Shown in pieces: positions 23,001-35,721 of a stretch of 64,000 nucleotides of DNA. The stretch is from Monosiga brevicollis MX1 (lineage: Eukaryota; Opisthokonta; Choanoflagellata; Craspedida; Salpingoecidae): contig NW_001865041.1 in assembly GCF_000002865.3 (NCBI RefSeq), positions 1,347,850 to 1,411,849 on the forward strand, in the 5' to 3' direction. The notes under the pieces were generated by a model. It was not told the origin of the DNA and ran no database searches. It saw nothing but the letters and a program-made list of their open reading frames with translations. Positions within the stretch are counted from its first letter, which is position 1, and each line of letters opens with the position of its first letter. A program made the translations under genes and the position numbers.

Positions 23001-24776
23001 TTTATGCGGTACTAAGCCTTGCTGCTAACATTGCCGTACCGGGCAATCATGGACCAAGCCACGGCCCTAGCCCCTTTCCTCGTGCCTAACGCTCATGTGG
23101 AAGTTGTCATTCATTTGATAGACATTCAAGGCCATGGCCATGCCGTTGCTCATCTGCCTGGCCAACTTACAAGGCGCCAATGGGGTGGGAAACTACGAGG
23201 CTGAAACGTTTCGCACTCGTTCCATGTGCCACATCGTGTGCATCCTCGCCAACATGTCCACGCTAGCCATTGATGTATGCGTTCCCCACTTCTCCATCAA
23301 CATTTTTATTTCCCAATCTTGCTTTGTTTCTGTGTTTGTTTGTTTGTTCTTCGCACTCTTCATCTTGTCGTCGTCGGCCTGCCTTGCGGGACTTTGACTC
23401 ATTCTGCGCCTGTCTTGCGAATCTCCTTTGTCAGCCTGAGCTGGACTTGTACATCATTCTTGACTCTTGCATGTCACTTCAAATGGTTTGCCGTGATCAA
23501 GATGTTCAACAGCATCTTTCCCGGTTAGACAGCCTCGCCATGTCCTGTGCTGCCGCTGCATGCACATTTCATTTCCTCGCGGGGTCTCCGTGCCATTTTT
23601 TTCTGCTTTCGGCACCCCCTCACGATTGTATGTGTTGTGGGCGGGCGGGCGCGCCGTCTGTGTATCTGTGTCTGTGTCTGTGTCTGTGTCTGTGTCTGTG
23701 TCTGTGTCTGTGTCTGTGTCTGTGTCTGTGTCTGTGTCTGTGTCTGTGTCTGTGTCTGTGTCTGTGTCTGTGTCTGTGTCTGTGTCTGTGTCTGTGTCTG
23801 TGTCTGTGTCTGTGTCTGTGTCTGTGTCTGTGTCTGTGTCTGTGTCTGTGTCTGTGTCTGTGTCTGTGTCTGTGTCTGTGTCTGTGTCTGTGTCTGTGTC
23901 TGTGTCTGTGTCTGTGTCTGTATGTCCGTGAAGCGCTGCGCGAAATCTTTCCTTGCGACCTAGCTATGCTGCAGTGCTTGTCAACCACTTGCGCCCCTTT
24001 CTGTCCCCGCTTGAGGCTGTACCAGAGCCAGCCACGGCCACTCACATTCTTTCGATGCTGACGCACATTGCTGATACCTGTCCTCGCGACCTCGGTTAGC
24101 TGCCGTACACTTGCGCGACCTCTTTGCACCCCTTTGGCCAGCATTTTCATTTCGTTCACGATCTCGGTATCAATCATCATTGTTCCATTTAGCGCAAAAT
24201 ATGGATGATATGGATGAGATGCTGGATCGATATCTCAACGCCGAGCACCAAGAGCACCGCTACCTGGTTCAAAAGGTGCTGGCTTTGCTCGACGCACGAA
24301 CAGCACAAAATGTTGTTTGTGAAATCGAAACTCGCCTGGCGCCGCCCACCTCGTTTTATGCTTTTGACCCCACTATCTCAACCAAGGGCGTCCTAGATGC
24401 CCGCCCCGCCGTCATGGCAACCGCCAACCCCCAGGTATACCCTGCTTCTTTGCTTGTATGATGCATGCAACAGGCAGAACTATCACACTGCTGTTGTTGC
24501 TGTGCCTCATGACGGTCCGTCATCAACCGACATGCATGCTATCAGGATAATCTGGCCAAGGACAACATGGTTCTGCAGCAGCGTTTTCAGCAGCTGCATC
24601 ATGATCTAGATGATCAACTGACCCGCTTCGACAAGCTGCTGCAAGACGTTCCCCCAAAAAGTGACACTTTTAAGCTTTTGAGTGAGCGCCGAACGGCCTT
24701 GCTTGCCCGGCGCAGCGAACTTGAAAAAACATTGGCAGGGAAGCCCGTTCCGGCAGAAGCCAGTGCTAAAGCATGA
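20051..24776 (+). CDS. CAP-Gly + FYVE + helical-repeat protein
   Basis: Eighteen in-phase exons: 20051-20712, 20799-20897, 20999-21089, 21194-21280, 21364-21382, 21456-21469, 21557-21676, 21823-21915, 21997-22167, 22256-22350, 22445-22604, 22710-22775, 22871-23008, 23131-23274, 23435-23523, 23964-24094, 24193-24434, 24546-24776; about 883 residues. The first ~250 residues begin with an unrecognised domain and then a Pro/Ser/Thr-rich linker. Residues ~254-318 form a CAP-Gly domain with 'GEWAGVYLEE', 'GEHDG' (usual GKNDG) and 'RYFTCPP', which binds EEY/F tails of tubulin or EB proteins. Residues ~320-390 form a FYVE zinc finger: 'VWNEE', 'CYIC', 'RRHHCRACG', 'CDTC', 'RVCKQCY', predicting PI3P binding on endosomes. 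Residues ~395-725 look like ARM/HEAT helices, and the last ~150 are coiled-coil-like. I know of no named protein with this domain order. Confidence 0.85.
23665..23921 (+). repeat. (TGTGTC)n hexanucleotide array in intron 15
   Basis: About 43 nearly perfect copies of a 6-bp unit fill more than half of the 440-bp intron between exons 15 and 16 of the CAP-Gly/FYVE gene. This is by far the longest intron of that gene. Confidence 0.97.
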
Positions 24777-24883
24777 ATGAGGCACCATGCGCAATCTGGT
24801 TTCAATTGCCACGGGAATGGATCGCGGTCGGCACTGGCTGAGCCAGGCCGGAGGTAGTCCCGCACAACAGCATCGCATTTGTC

Positions 24884-27800
24884 CTACTGGGGTGTGAGGA
24901 GGTAAAAAACGCTATCATGGGACGCAATTGAATCGGGAGTCAGCTGCTTGGAGGCCGTGCCGACATCCTTTTGTTGCCAGATGTCACGCACCTACAGCAC
25001 ACAGTTGATGATTTGTGAGGGTGGCATTAAAATGTCATCAGAGCGATCGGCTTGCCCTGCACGCACATGAACATCTGCAGTGATGTTGAGCAAGCTGAGG
25101 TCCAGAGTGATATTAGAGGCGGTCGAAGCCATGTCGTTGATGAACAGCACGGCCATGGCGTTGTTAGGCTGAGGCTTGGCCCACACCTAAGCGACAAAGG
25201 GGTTGGCCTCGACGAGTGAGGAGCGCCCATGGCCTCACAGGCTGACAGCAAGGCGCAGGCCCGAGCGCCTCAGGTTTGCAAGAACACGGGTCCATCCATC
25301 ACGTACCTCAACGTTGCTACCAGCAGGTGAGCTATTCTTCACACTCCAGCATAGATTCTCTGCATCCTTGACATAGCCGTCAGAAATGGTAAAGAGCTGG
25401 TTCTTGCCATTATTACAGCCGTAGATCTGTACCCAACCCAATCGTCCGCGTGCATTGCACAAAGCAAGGGAAGGAACAGCAATGCAGGATGAGCGGCACA
25501 AATTTGTTCAGTCCTGATATGAGTATTGAGGAAAATAAGCTGGTGCGCGCACCTGAACGACGGGGCCAGAAAAGTCGTAGTTGTCAACGCAAGAGTCACC
25601 AAACTTCAACTCGGCGCCGGCATGATAGTCGAAGGCTTGCTCCTGTCGTCATGTACAAAGGGAGTTTCCAAATAAGGACATCAAAAGAGCGGGCATTTCA
25701 GTGAGCATGGACGTGAAGGGAAGGAAGGTAGTCATCGTGTACCACGAGCCGACGACACGTACGGCTGAATTGGTGCAGGCAGTCAAGGCCAGTTGCGACG
25801 AAGAAGATCCATCAAGACAGTAGCCGGCATATTCCACTGTCATGGAGGCCGGGTCATAAGTCCTGTGCTCACGACAAGACAAAAGTGATGAGACGCATGT
25901 ATTTGGCCAGGTTGGCATCTAAAAGAGGCGCCACTCTATCAAATTGGACTGCTGTGACGCACCATCCTTTCTGTGAACTGTCGCTGCCACATTCTTCAGC
26001 CCAGGGATACAGCTTGCTACCTTCGGGGGATAGCGTGGTGACCAGCATGCCGGGATGGCCAGCCCATTGCTAGCACGGCCGTGCCAAGATTGTGCAGCGG
26101 GTCGTGACAGACGCGCATCGAGTTGAAAACCAAAGGAGGCGATGGCACCCATACGCCAAAGCAACCATGAGCAATGCGCTAGGTCTGTGAACCCGCCACC
26201 TAGAAAAGAGTAGTAGCAAACAAAGCGTCATGTCGGGTACCTGATTGACGGCGATGGCCTCCTTGTTGCTGATGATGGGCCAGACGCGGTCGAATTTGGC
26301 TTGATCTTGAAGATCAAAGCCCAGGATGAGGGGCGAAGATACAATCGCCCATGCACCAAAATGGGTGCGGTCTTCTTCAAAAGAGGCGAGATTGCCGACT
26401 TCCAGCATGTCAGGGTAGGCCCAGCAGCCAGGGCGAGACAGGGGCTGCTTCCAGTCTTGAAATTTGATTGTGGTGTGCAAATTGCTCATCATGCTGGCCC
26501 AGTTGGCCTGGATATCGCCCGACGTACGATAAAAGTTGAAGGGGCACCAATCCACCGTTGGCAGCGTATCGCCCCAATGGCAGTCTGGCGGACGGGACGG
26601 CGTACAAGTGTCATGAGGTGTCCAGGGACGTGGCCGCGAGTTGCAGATGGAACGTGCGTACGAGGACATTTGAGACAAGAAGTCAAGAAGCAAGAACGTA
26701 CTTTCAATCAAAATGGGTCGCCCAGTGGCATTGAGCAGATCTGCCCAGTAGGTCAGATTCATGAATTCACCACAACCGTCCAACTTCACGCCGTCGTAAC
26801 CTGCCCACGTATGTCACGGCGAGTTGAGCGAGCCAGAACAGGAAAGCAAATGGCCATTCGAACGGTGAGTTTGGTCGGCGTGCAGACACATGCTGCTCAC
26901 ATACCATAGCCGGCAATGGCGGTGACATCACCCGCATAGTGGGCATCAATCAGATCCGAGGGAAAGTTGTGTTCGGCGCAAATACAGTTATTATGGTCTG
27001 CGTGGCAGCGCACATTATACGGGAAGAAGAAGCGTGCATCAGAATCATGATCGTGGCAGCTTGAAGCCTCAGAAGAAAAAATCGAATTCTCGAGCTGAGC
27101 TGACTTACACCAGCCAACCCGCATGCCACGCTGATGACCATAATCGGTCATGTTGCGCATGCTTGGGAAGGTGTCGGTGTTGATCAAGGGCACGCCCTTG
27201 TCGTCGTGAAAGCTGCCACCCACACCAGTGCCGCATGCTTGCCAGCTAACAAAACCGCAGCCATTGCGTCAGCACGGCGGGGAAATTCAACATGCTGGAA
27301 CGGAAATCGAAGGGAGCAAGCCTGCGCCGGCTCTTACTTGTCATCAAGACCGCAGTTGTTGTAGCCTATCACAGCAGGGATCCACGACAAAAATCAGGAC
27401 AGCATTCAAGTGTTGGTGCAGCTGTGAGCTGCCTCGACCCCACGCTGTGGCAAGGGAATTGTGCCGCGATTGGAAGCGAGTGACTGACCGAGATCAAGAA
27501 GAGAAGTGGGAACGCCGCTGACGTTGCGGGTTCGAGCCACCATGGCATCAATCGAACGCTCCATGATGGATTGGTTGACGGCGTGATGGTAAGCATTCCA
27601 ACTGCATCAAGTGATGGAGCAGACCGAGGTGGAAGTGAGAATGGGATTCTGCGATGCCCTACGAAAAAGAGGTATCGCGAAACAACTGACCTGCGCCACC
27701 CCATGGGTGGGCTAACTCCCAAGCCTGCATGTCGCACGAGAAGGAGGACAGACATCAACAAGAGCAGGGGCCCAAGCGCGCAATTAATAGCAAAATACAA

Positions 27801-27940
27801 AATAAAAAAAACGGAGATGTGGAACGCTTAATCCAAGCCCTATGGCATTACAAGTCTGACCCAAGCGACCCACCATTGTCGATGGCCGTGGCCGTGGCCA
27901 ACACGGCCGCCGCCACAACTGCAGGCAAAAACAACTGCAT
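24884..27940 (-). CDS. GH27 alpha-galactosidase with internal ricin-like module
   Basis: Fourteen in-phase exons: 27940-27874, 27724-27691, 27601-27489, 27365-27338, 27245-27109, 26997-26905, 26800-26702, 26584-26241, 26069-25963, 25862-25763, 25642-25553, 25426-25307, 25186-25067, 24991-24884; about 519 residues. A signal peptide ('MQLFLPAVVAAAVLATATA') is followed by the GH27 barrel: 'LGVSPPMGW', 'LGYNNCGLDDNW', 'VGWYHNNCICAEHNF', nucleophile near D165 in 'YDGVKLDGCGE', and acid/base near D249 in 'GCWAYPDMLE'. After 'AVNQQWAGHPG' comes a Cys-rich beta-trefoil-like stretch (~335-444: 'YAGYCLDGSSSSQLALTAC', 'FGDSCVDNYD', 'VVQIYGCNNGKNQLF'). The final part ('VWAKPQPNNAMAVLFIND', 'DIWQQKDVG') matches the family C-terminal beta-sandwich. 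It should be secreted or lysosomal. Substrate could be alpha-galactosides, alpha-GalNAc or related sugars. Exon 4 is only 28 nt. Confidence 0.9.
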
Positions 27941-28446
<506 letters not shown>

Positions 28447-30298
28447 ATGGCACCATCTTTATCTACTCTACACAAGCTGAGCTTGTTATTCGTCCTCTAT
28501 CTCGTACAGGTACGTCGATTGCCGCGACGATGCTGTGCACCACGTCAGCAAAGCGTCTCGACTGTCGCAACGCGGCTGTTTGCGCACACTGCTCGCACCA
28601 GCTAGGATGAAAGGCGTGCTCTGACTGCACTGTTGTTTTGAAACCTGTTGCTGTCCTTTGACGGTGGCGGCGGCGGGGGATCATCAGGGTCTTCCTTTCG
28701 GCTTCCAAGTCAAGACGTTGCCGCTCTACCTGCGCGTGCATGATGTCAGCCTCACATCCATCTCGTTTGTGGGAGCCTTGTCCTTGCCCTGGATGCTCAA
28801 GCTTCTCTGGGCCCCCTTTGCTGATACATACTACTGGCCGACTGTTGGGCGTCGTCGCTCCTGGATCATTCCTGCCACCGCCATCCTCGGTAGGCACCTT
28901 GAGGTGGCCCCATATTTCCTTTTTTTGAAGGCCCCGGGCTCGCCGCGCTGTTCCCTACACCTGCTCCTGGTGATGTTGACCTTTCCACTCTAATTTGTTT
29001 TTTCTTTTCATGCAGCTACCAGTGCCGTGATGGCAGCAATGTGGTCCCACATCCTTAGTGTGGTGTTGGTGGCTGTTTTTGTCATGAATCTGGCGGGCTC
29101 AGTGCAAGACGTGGCTGTGGATGGCCTTGCCATTGACATCCTGCAGACTGACCTGCGTGGCTGGGGCAATGCAATGCAAGTGGTGGGCTACAAGGTGGGC
29201 ATGCTTTTGGCAGGCGGCGTCCTGGTTCACGTCGCTACCTGGGGACAAGACACCGCCGACACTGCCCACGCCGATGCCACCAGCTGGAGCACCGTGTTCT
29301 GGGGCATGGCATTGTGTGCTGCTCTGTCCTTGGCGATGATTGTTCAGTTCTCTGAGCGACCTCTGACCACACGCCGATCGGAGGCCCCTGGGGAGGTTGA
29401 TGTGAGCAAAACCGGATCCGGCGCCAGCAAAGGCACCAACCAACGCTCGCCTGCCGAGGCTGACTGGGTAACAGCGGCCCGGGCGGCTCTTCGGGTGATA
29501 CTCTCCCCAGCGACGCGGTCATGGATTGCATTTCTCTTACTTTACAAACTGGGTGAGGTAATGGCGGATGTCATGTTCAAGCCCTTTTTAGTGGATGCGG
29601 GATTCTCAACTGCTGAAATCAGCGGTTGGACAGCGGGTGTGGGTATGATCATGTCAATTGCAGGCTCTCTGCTCGGCGGTTGGGTCTGCCAGAAGATGAG
29701 CACGTCCACTGCCCTATTCTGGGCCTTGGTCGGCCGCCAAGCCTGCCAATGCGGCAGGTGGTATCTTGCGCTGAGCGGTGCAACAACACCTGGCTTGGTC
29801 ATTGCCGTTATTGCTGCTGAGGCTCTTACTGGCGGCCTACTAACCACTGCCGTCTTTACCCTTATGATGAATAAGGTGGGTTGAACACTGACGAGCGCCG
29901 AGCTGGATCCGGTCAGGATCCGTTTCTTTGAAAGCGCGCGTGCGTGCGCCGCTTTCTCACCGGGTGTTTCTTGTTTTGTTGGTTTGCAGGTCAGCGCCGA
30001 AGCTGCTTCTACCGAGTACACCGCGTTCATGGCATGTGAGATGCTGGGCAAATCGGTCGCGTCACTCATAGCAGGGGCCCTTGCCGATGCTTTTGGTTAC
30101 CCCATCTTCTTCACCCTGACTACGCTGGTAAGGAAGGACTTGCTTTGTGTCCTGACTCGTTGGCCTTGAAATTTCTGTGTCACCTCATTCCTGACGCGGC
30201 ACCTGGCTGTGGTTTAGCTTTGCGTGGTCCCCATGACCCTGGTCCACCGTCTCGACACCGAGCCTATTTCTGACGCGCACCGCACCAAGACTTGCTGA
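28447..30298 (+). CDS. MFSD3: MFSD3-like major facilitator transporter
   Basis: Five in-phase exons, 28447-28509, 28688-28889, 29016-29875, 29990-30127 and 30218-30298, encode about 447 residues. Several hydrophobic helices fit a 12-helix MFS fold. The N-terminus 'LYLVQGLPFGFQVKTLPLYL' and the following 'LPWMLKLLWAPFADTYYW' match MFSD3 and the related AmpG/SLC33 transporters. Helix 4-5 has 'GSVQDVAVDGLAIDIL', then 'QVVGYKVGMLLAGGVL', again as in MFSD3. A polar loop lies mid-protein ('TRRSEAPGEVDVSKTGSG'). MFSD3 substrate is poorly known; SLC33A1 carries acetyl-CoA, so acetyl-CoA is only a possibility. Start ATG 28447 is the first in frame and leaves a short cytosolic head. Confidence 0.82.
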
Positions 30299-30534
30299 TC
30301 ATCTGGCAGGGGTGCGAGGGCGCTGATAGTAAGAAGCGTGTGGTGGAGTGGCAAGCGCCGCGGTGCACCTGAGCGTTGAGACTTTTCAAAAACTTTAATA
30401 TCAAAACTTTCATGTCAAAGCACATCAGCACGCATTATAAAAATTACTCTCTATTTTAAACCTCTGCGCTCTGACAAAACGAGGTGACGTCGTGCGGCAG
30501 CTTTTTAAATCCGGATACATCGTCACCGTCGGCC

Positions 30535-33500
30535 ATGCCGCCACCACCGGCACGTCGTAATCGGGCACAGGCGCGAAAGCAACAGCAGCAGCTTCGAGAG
30601 ACGGACAGCTTGCCAAAGCTGAAGCGCATGTTCCAAGAATGGGTGAATGAGCAAGATGTAGATGGCGAAGAAGAAGGCCCGTCGCGAACCTACGTCAACG
30701 AGTAAGTCACAGAGAACACGTGGTCGCCATCGTCCGACACTTATCAGGCCTGACCTCAACCACCGCTTGTGAGCCCTCGGCATGAGCCACACTTTTGGAT
30801 CGGCAGCATCGTGGGTTTAATGCGTCTCTCACTCGGAGTGATGATGTGTATCGCTGCGGCTCTTCAGGCCAGTCAAGATTACAGCGCGCAAAGAGGCTCG
30901 GCGTGCAGCACGTCAAGCCAAGCGCAGCAAGCGTCAGCCCGTGGCGGCAGCGCAGGCCAGCCAACAGGTCTGTGCATGTCTGGCCGTCTGGTGTTGCGTG
31001 TCTCCTTGAAATGCCCCACCGTGCCCTGCCCTGACCTCGATGACCACACCAGCCCGCCAGCAAGCGCAGCAAAGATGAGGCGCGCCAAGCCACCCAAGCC
31101 CCCGCATCCACCGCCGGGGCCGCGAAGCGGCGACGCCAACGTAAAGCTCGTGCCGAGAAGCGCGCAGCCCAAGCACAGGCGCAAACCGAGCTTGATCAGG
31201 GCACAACTGGTGAGGGCGGCACCGCGGCCCGTCTCTCCACCTGCATTTACATTTGAGCGTCCACCACGCCAAGCCATCTAGTTGACTCGCGGCCCCCCAC
31301 ACCTTGTCTAGGCAACACCAATTTTGATCGTCTACTCCAGGAGCAAGACCTGGTGGCCGGTATGACTTCTTCTTGCCCATTGCGTTTGGATCTTCGACGA
31401 TCAGGACCCACAAGTTGAGCTTTTCCGGCTTTTCATTCGTTCATGACGCTTTCCCAAACTGAACGGACGATCCTTTGTTGTTGTTTCCTTGTTGCTGCTG
31501 CTGTTTCCACCCGCTTCGCTTCTCAGGCAATGCTACCCTAGGCGGCGTTGCTGATGATGAAGACGAGCGTACCATCCGTGAAATGGAAAAGAAACTTGGT
31601 TTGAAGAAAACCAAGGACAAGCGAGGTGGCCGTGCCATCCTGGGCGAAGACTTGGACTTTATTCTCAACTACAAAGATGACGCACCCCAGGTCAAAAACC
31701 GGGGTAGGTGCAGATGCGATTGATCTTTTCTCCCGTCCCGCCTCTATCTGTGGCTTTGTTCGAGCCGTGTTGCCAAACCTGCCTTGCGGCCTGCGCGATT
31801 TGTCGTAGACGTACCTCATGACATGAGTGAAGACGATGAGGATGTCGGTGGCACGGCGGCCACAAACAAGGCGCTCGCGAGCCTTGATGCACTCGAGGAG
31901 CTGTCGGACTTGGGCAGTGAGGACGAGGAAGAAGACGATGATGATGACCTTGATGCAGAAATGGACGGTTTTGAGGTTGATTTTGGCGAAGACGGCAGCG
32001 AAGATCTGACGGATGAGTACGATGAGGAGAGCGATGCCGAGGCCGATGATTGGGATACTTCAGCCTTTGATGACCTCGACCAAAGCCTATCGCAGACTCC
32101 GCGCGATGAGGCCCAAAGCGAGGACGAAATGTCTCAACGTGCCAGCGATGACGATGACGGCGAGGCGGGCAACCAGGCCAACCCGGTTCAATCCGAGGTA
32201 AAATATCGACTTGAAGACAAAACAATGAAATGCGCTAGAAGGAGGGACCGTCGCAAAGCTGCAAGTGTACGTTGAGGCAGACCTCACCCTAGCCTGCTTA
32301 TTTTTGCGATGCGCGCAGCCAACCAAGGGCGTGGCGTACATTAGCCGACGAGACGCCTATGGAGATAATTTGGTGGGAGATGCGGCAGCTCAAGTAAAAG
32401 CGGCTGAACGGGCAACAGCCCAAGCTCGTGCTCAAGCGGAGAATGCGGGGTTAAACGCATCAGCTACTCCCAAGAGTGAGTCCCGTACACCGTTCTGTAT
32501 GGCTCAGTTTCCCTGGCCGTCCATGGTTTGCTTTGCTCATCTCTGTGGTGGAGCAGGCAAGTATGTGCCTCCTGCCCTTCGCAAGGCCATGGGTCTCAAT
32601 GACCCGGTGGCCAAACTTATCAAAGGCCAGCTGAATCGGTACGTTTGGAATCTTGCGGTGGCTGTCTGAAGAATGCGCCCTTTGGCGCTCAACTTTCGAC
32701 AACGTGCTGCTCACGATGTTTTTGTCGTCCTTCCAAACTGCAATTAGTCTGAACGACTCAAATCTCGCCCGCATTGTCGCGGAGTTGGAAACCATCTTCC
32801 GCGGCAACAGTCGCAACAAAGTGTCTGAAATTATTACCGAGTTTGTCTACGATGCTTGCATTGGTGCAGGTACGCCACTCGTAGCCGAACGGCATGTGGG
32901 ACCGGCTTGAATAGCGGCCGTGGCCATTGCAGGCGCCTGTTGAACCGGCTGACCTTAAGCGCGTCGGCATCGCAGATAAGATGCTGGGCCATTTGCTGCA
33001 GGTTTATGCCGCTGCCGTGTCCTGCTTGCACGCGCTTGTGGGTATTGAGGTACGAATGGGCGAAAAGCGAACCGGCGCGTGTTGCTTGCCTTGCTTGCTG
33101 TGTCGGCCCACTGTGCTTGAAAATGTTTTAATTGGGACTGCATTGTGCAACACTTGGCGCTGGTGGTGTAGGTGTCAGCCTACTTCTTGCAAACCTTGGT
33201 CACCCGCTTGATGACCTTGCGTCGCGAGCAAGTAGCCAAGCTGACGGCCGCAGCAGCCACTGCCGGCCCTGATACGGAACCCATGGTGCTTGACAAGCGT
33301 TGCACCAACGTTTGTCGCGTCATCGCGTTGCTTTATCAGTTTCGTGTCGTCAGCAGCGACTTTATGGCGGAGTTGGTCGATTACTTTACGCAAGAGTTAT
33401 CGGCCCTAGATGTGGAACTGATTCTTGAAACGCTGCAAACGTGCGGCGTCAAGCTGCGCAAAGACGATCCGACAGGTCTCAAAGCCATGCTGGCCAATGT

Positions 33501-35219
33501 CAAGGCCAAGGCCGCGGCCAGTAGCTTTTCCAGGTGAGCTGCCTTCTTCTTCAAACTGGCAGGTGGTGTTTGTGCCCAAGCCTGCCCGGTTCACGAGCCG
33601 ATCAAGTCGGTCGGCTACCATTGGGTAGCTTGCTTGGCCTCTGTGTTGGCACTCCCCCTGACATGCACTAATGATCTCTATAGCTCGCGAGTACGCTTCA
33701 TGCTCGAGGGCGTTGAGGATTTGCGAAGCAACCGCTCGCGCTTGGTCAAAGATACGGCAGAGCAGCTGGCCCCTCTGGTACGAGCAGTGCGAGCCACCCT
33801 CAAGGGGCGGGAGACGTCCGTCACCCCCTTGCGTGTGCCACTGCGGGATTTGCTGGATGCCGATACACGTGGTCGCTGGTGGCTTGTGGGTGCGGCATGG
33901 GCCGGTGCACAGCCTCGTGCTGGTGCCAGTGCTCCCGCCACCGCGGCAAGAAACTCCGAAGGCCCGGACAATAGTGCCAGTGTGGGCGAGGCCAAGCTGA
34001 GAAAGCTGGCTGTCTCACAACGCATGAACACGGATGTTCGTCGGCAAATCTTTTCCACCATCATGACTTGCGAGGATTACATTGATGCAGCCGAAAAACT
34101 GCTTCGAATCAAACTCGAGGGCAAGCAGGAGCGTGAACTCATCCGTGTGCTACTGGACTGCGCCGTTCAGGTATGCGTGTCCGAAAGGGCCATTGGAATG
34201 AAGGCCTTATCAAGAACAAGAGGGCGCGAGGGGGGCAGCGAGGCTTTTGTTCAGCTGGCGAGATGCTGACATGCTGTTCGACTTGGGGCATTGGCTGTAG
34301 GAGCGTGTTCACAACCCGTTTTATGCGTTGACGCTCTGCAAACTCTGCGAGTATGGGCATCAACATAAAATTACGCTGCAGGTGCTGTTGCCCTGTCCCT
34401 TTGTTCCCTGCGAGTTTGAGATTAGCAGGGGCGGCCGGATCTTACACTGTGAGCCCTCATTGGGCCAAATGCTTTGGTTAATGTCGAGTAGTATGCGTTT
34501 TGGGATCGCTTCAAGCAGCTGCAGGACTTATCCGTCCGGCAGACCACCAACCTGATGCGCACGCTAGTGCATTGCATTCGCGCCGGTGCCTTAACCTTGG
34601 CCGTGCTCAAGGTAAGCTAGCTACTTACCCCCTTGGTAGATGCGCCCGTCGGGCTAGACCATGCGCAGCAGTGGTGTGACACCGACAATTCACTCACCGC
34701 ACGCCATGATGGGCTTGGCTAGGTGATTGACTTGACGAGCATTGCCGCGAATGAAGTATTCCCCTACCAGCTGCTCGTGGTTCACTTACTGACCAGCACT
34801 CCCGACGGTGCGTTCATGGTGCTACAGCTTTGGTCAAGGCTCTGATTTTGGCCCAGGGACACCATGAATCATAAAGTCTCTTTTTCCCTGCTTGCCTTGT
34901 GCGTTGCTGTACCCGGCCCGATCATCGCTTGCAGACCGCTTGGATGAACTCTTTTACCGTCTCGGCGAGAACAACAGTGCCACGGCTCTGCGAGATTCGA
35001 TTCTTCTCTTCATCCGTCATTACTGTCGTGATTTTACCGACGGTGTCTTGAATGCCAGTACGTACTTTGCACACGCGGATGAAGTCGGGACGTCAAATCA
35101 CATGCTTACTCTTCTCGGTGGCCTTTTTAGGCGCCTCGGATCAGGAGAAGGCCGATCTCTTGGCGCGCAAGATTAAAATTGCCAAGCGTGCCTTGGCCCG
35201 AGGGGCCTCGGCGTTTTGA
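30535..35219 (+). CDS. NOM1: NOM1/SGD1, nucleolar MIF4G-domain protein
   Basis: Seventeen in-phase exons: 30535-30701, 30868-30967, 31053-31209, 31312-31359, 31527-31703, 31809-32197, 32319-32475, 32557-32638, 32748-32869, 32976-33049, 33172-33533, 33684-34170, 34301-34381, 34492-34611, 34723-34807, 34935-35057, 35131-35219; about 939 residues (human 860). The basic N-terminus and long acidic centre are typical of nucleolar factors. A MIF4G domain begins at 'KYVPPALRKAMG' and contains 'ACIGADKMLGHLLQVYAAA' and 'VGIEVSAYFLQTLVTRLMTL'. 'GRWWLVGAAWAGA' and 'QRMNTDVRRQIFSTIMTCED' are hallmarks of NOM1/SGD1. A C-terminal MA3-like domain includes 'ERVHNPFYALTLCKLCEYG'. It is required for 18S rRNA production in yeast (SGD1) and binds eIF4A-type helicases. 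It is followed in the same direction by UTP14. Confidence 0.93.

Positions 35220-35721
<502 letters not shown>

Noticed and set aside
23547-24180. Open frames of alternating Cys-Val/Cys-Leu or His-Arg residues
   Set aside because: Translation of the (TGTGTC)n array; the array lies inside an intron flanked by in-phase exons.
32881-32975. In-frame extension 'QAPVEPADLKRVGI' as part of NOM1 exon 10
   Set aside because: The preceding exon ends in phase 1, and only the acceptor at 32975 keeps phase; it also gives the exact spacing seen in human NOM1 between the AC and VGIE blocks.
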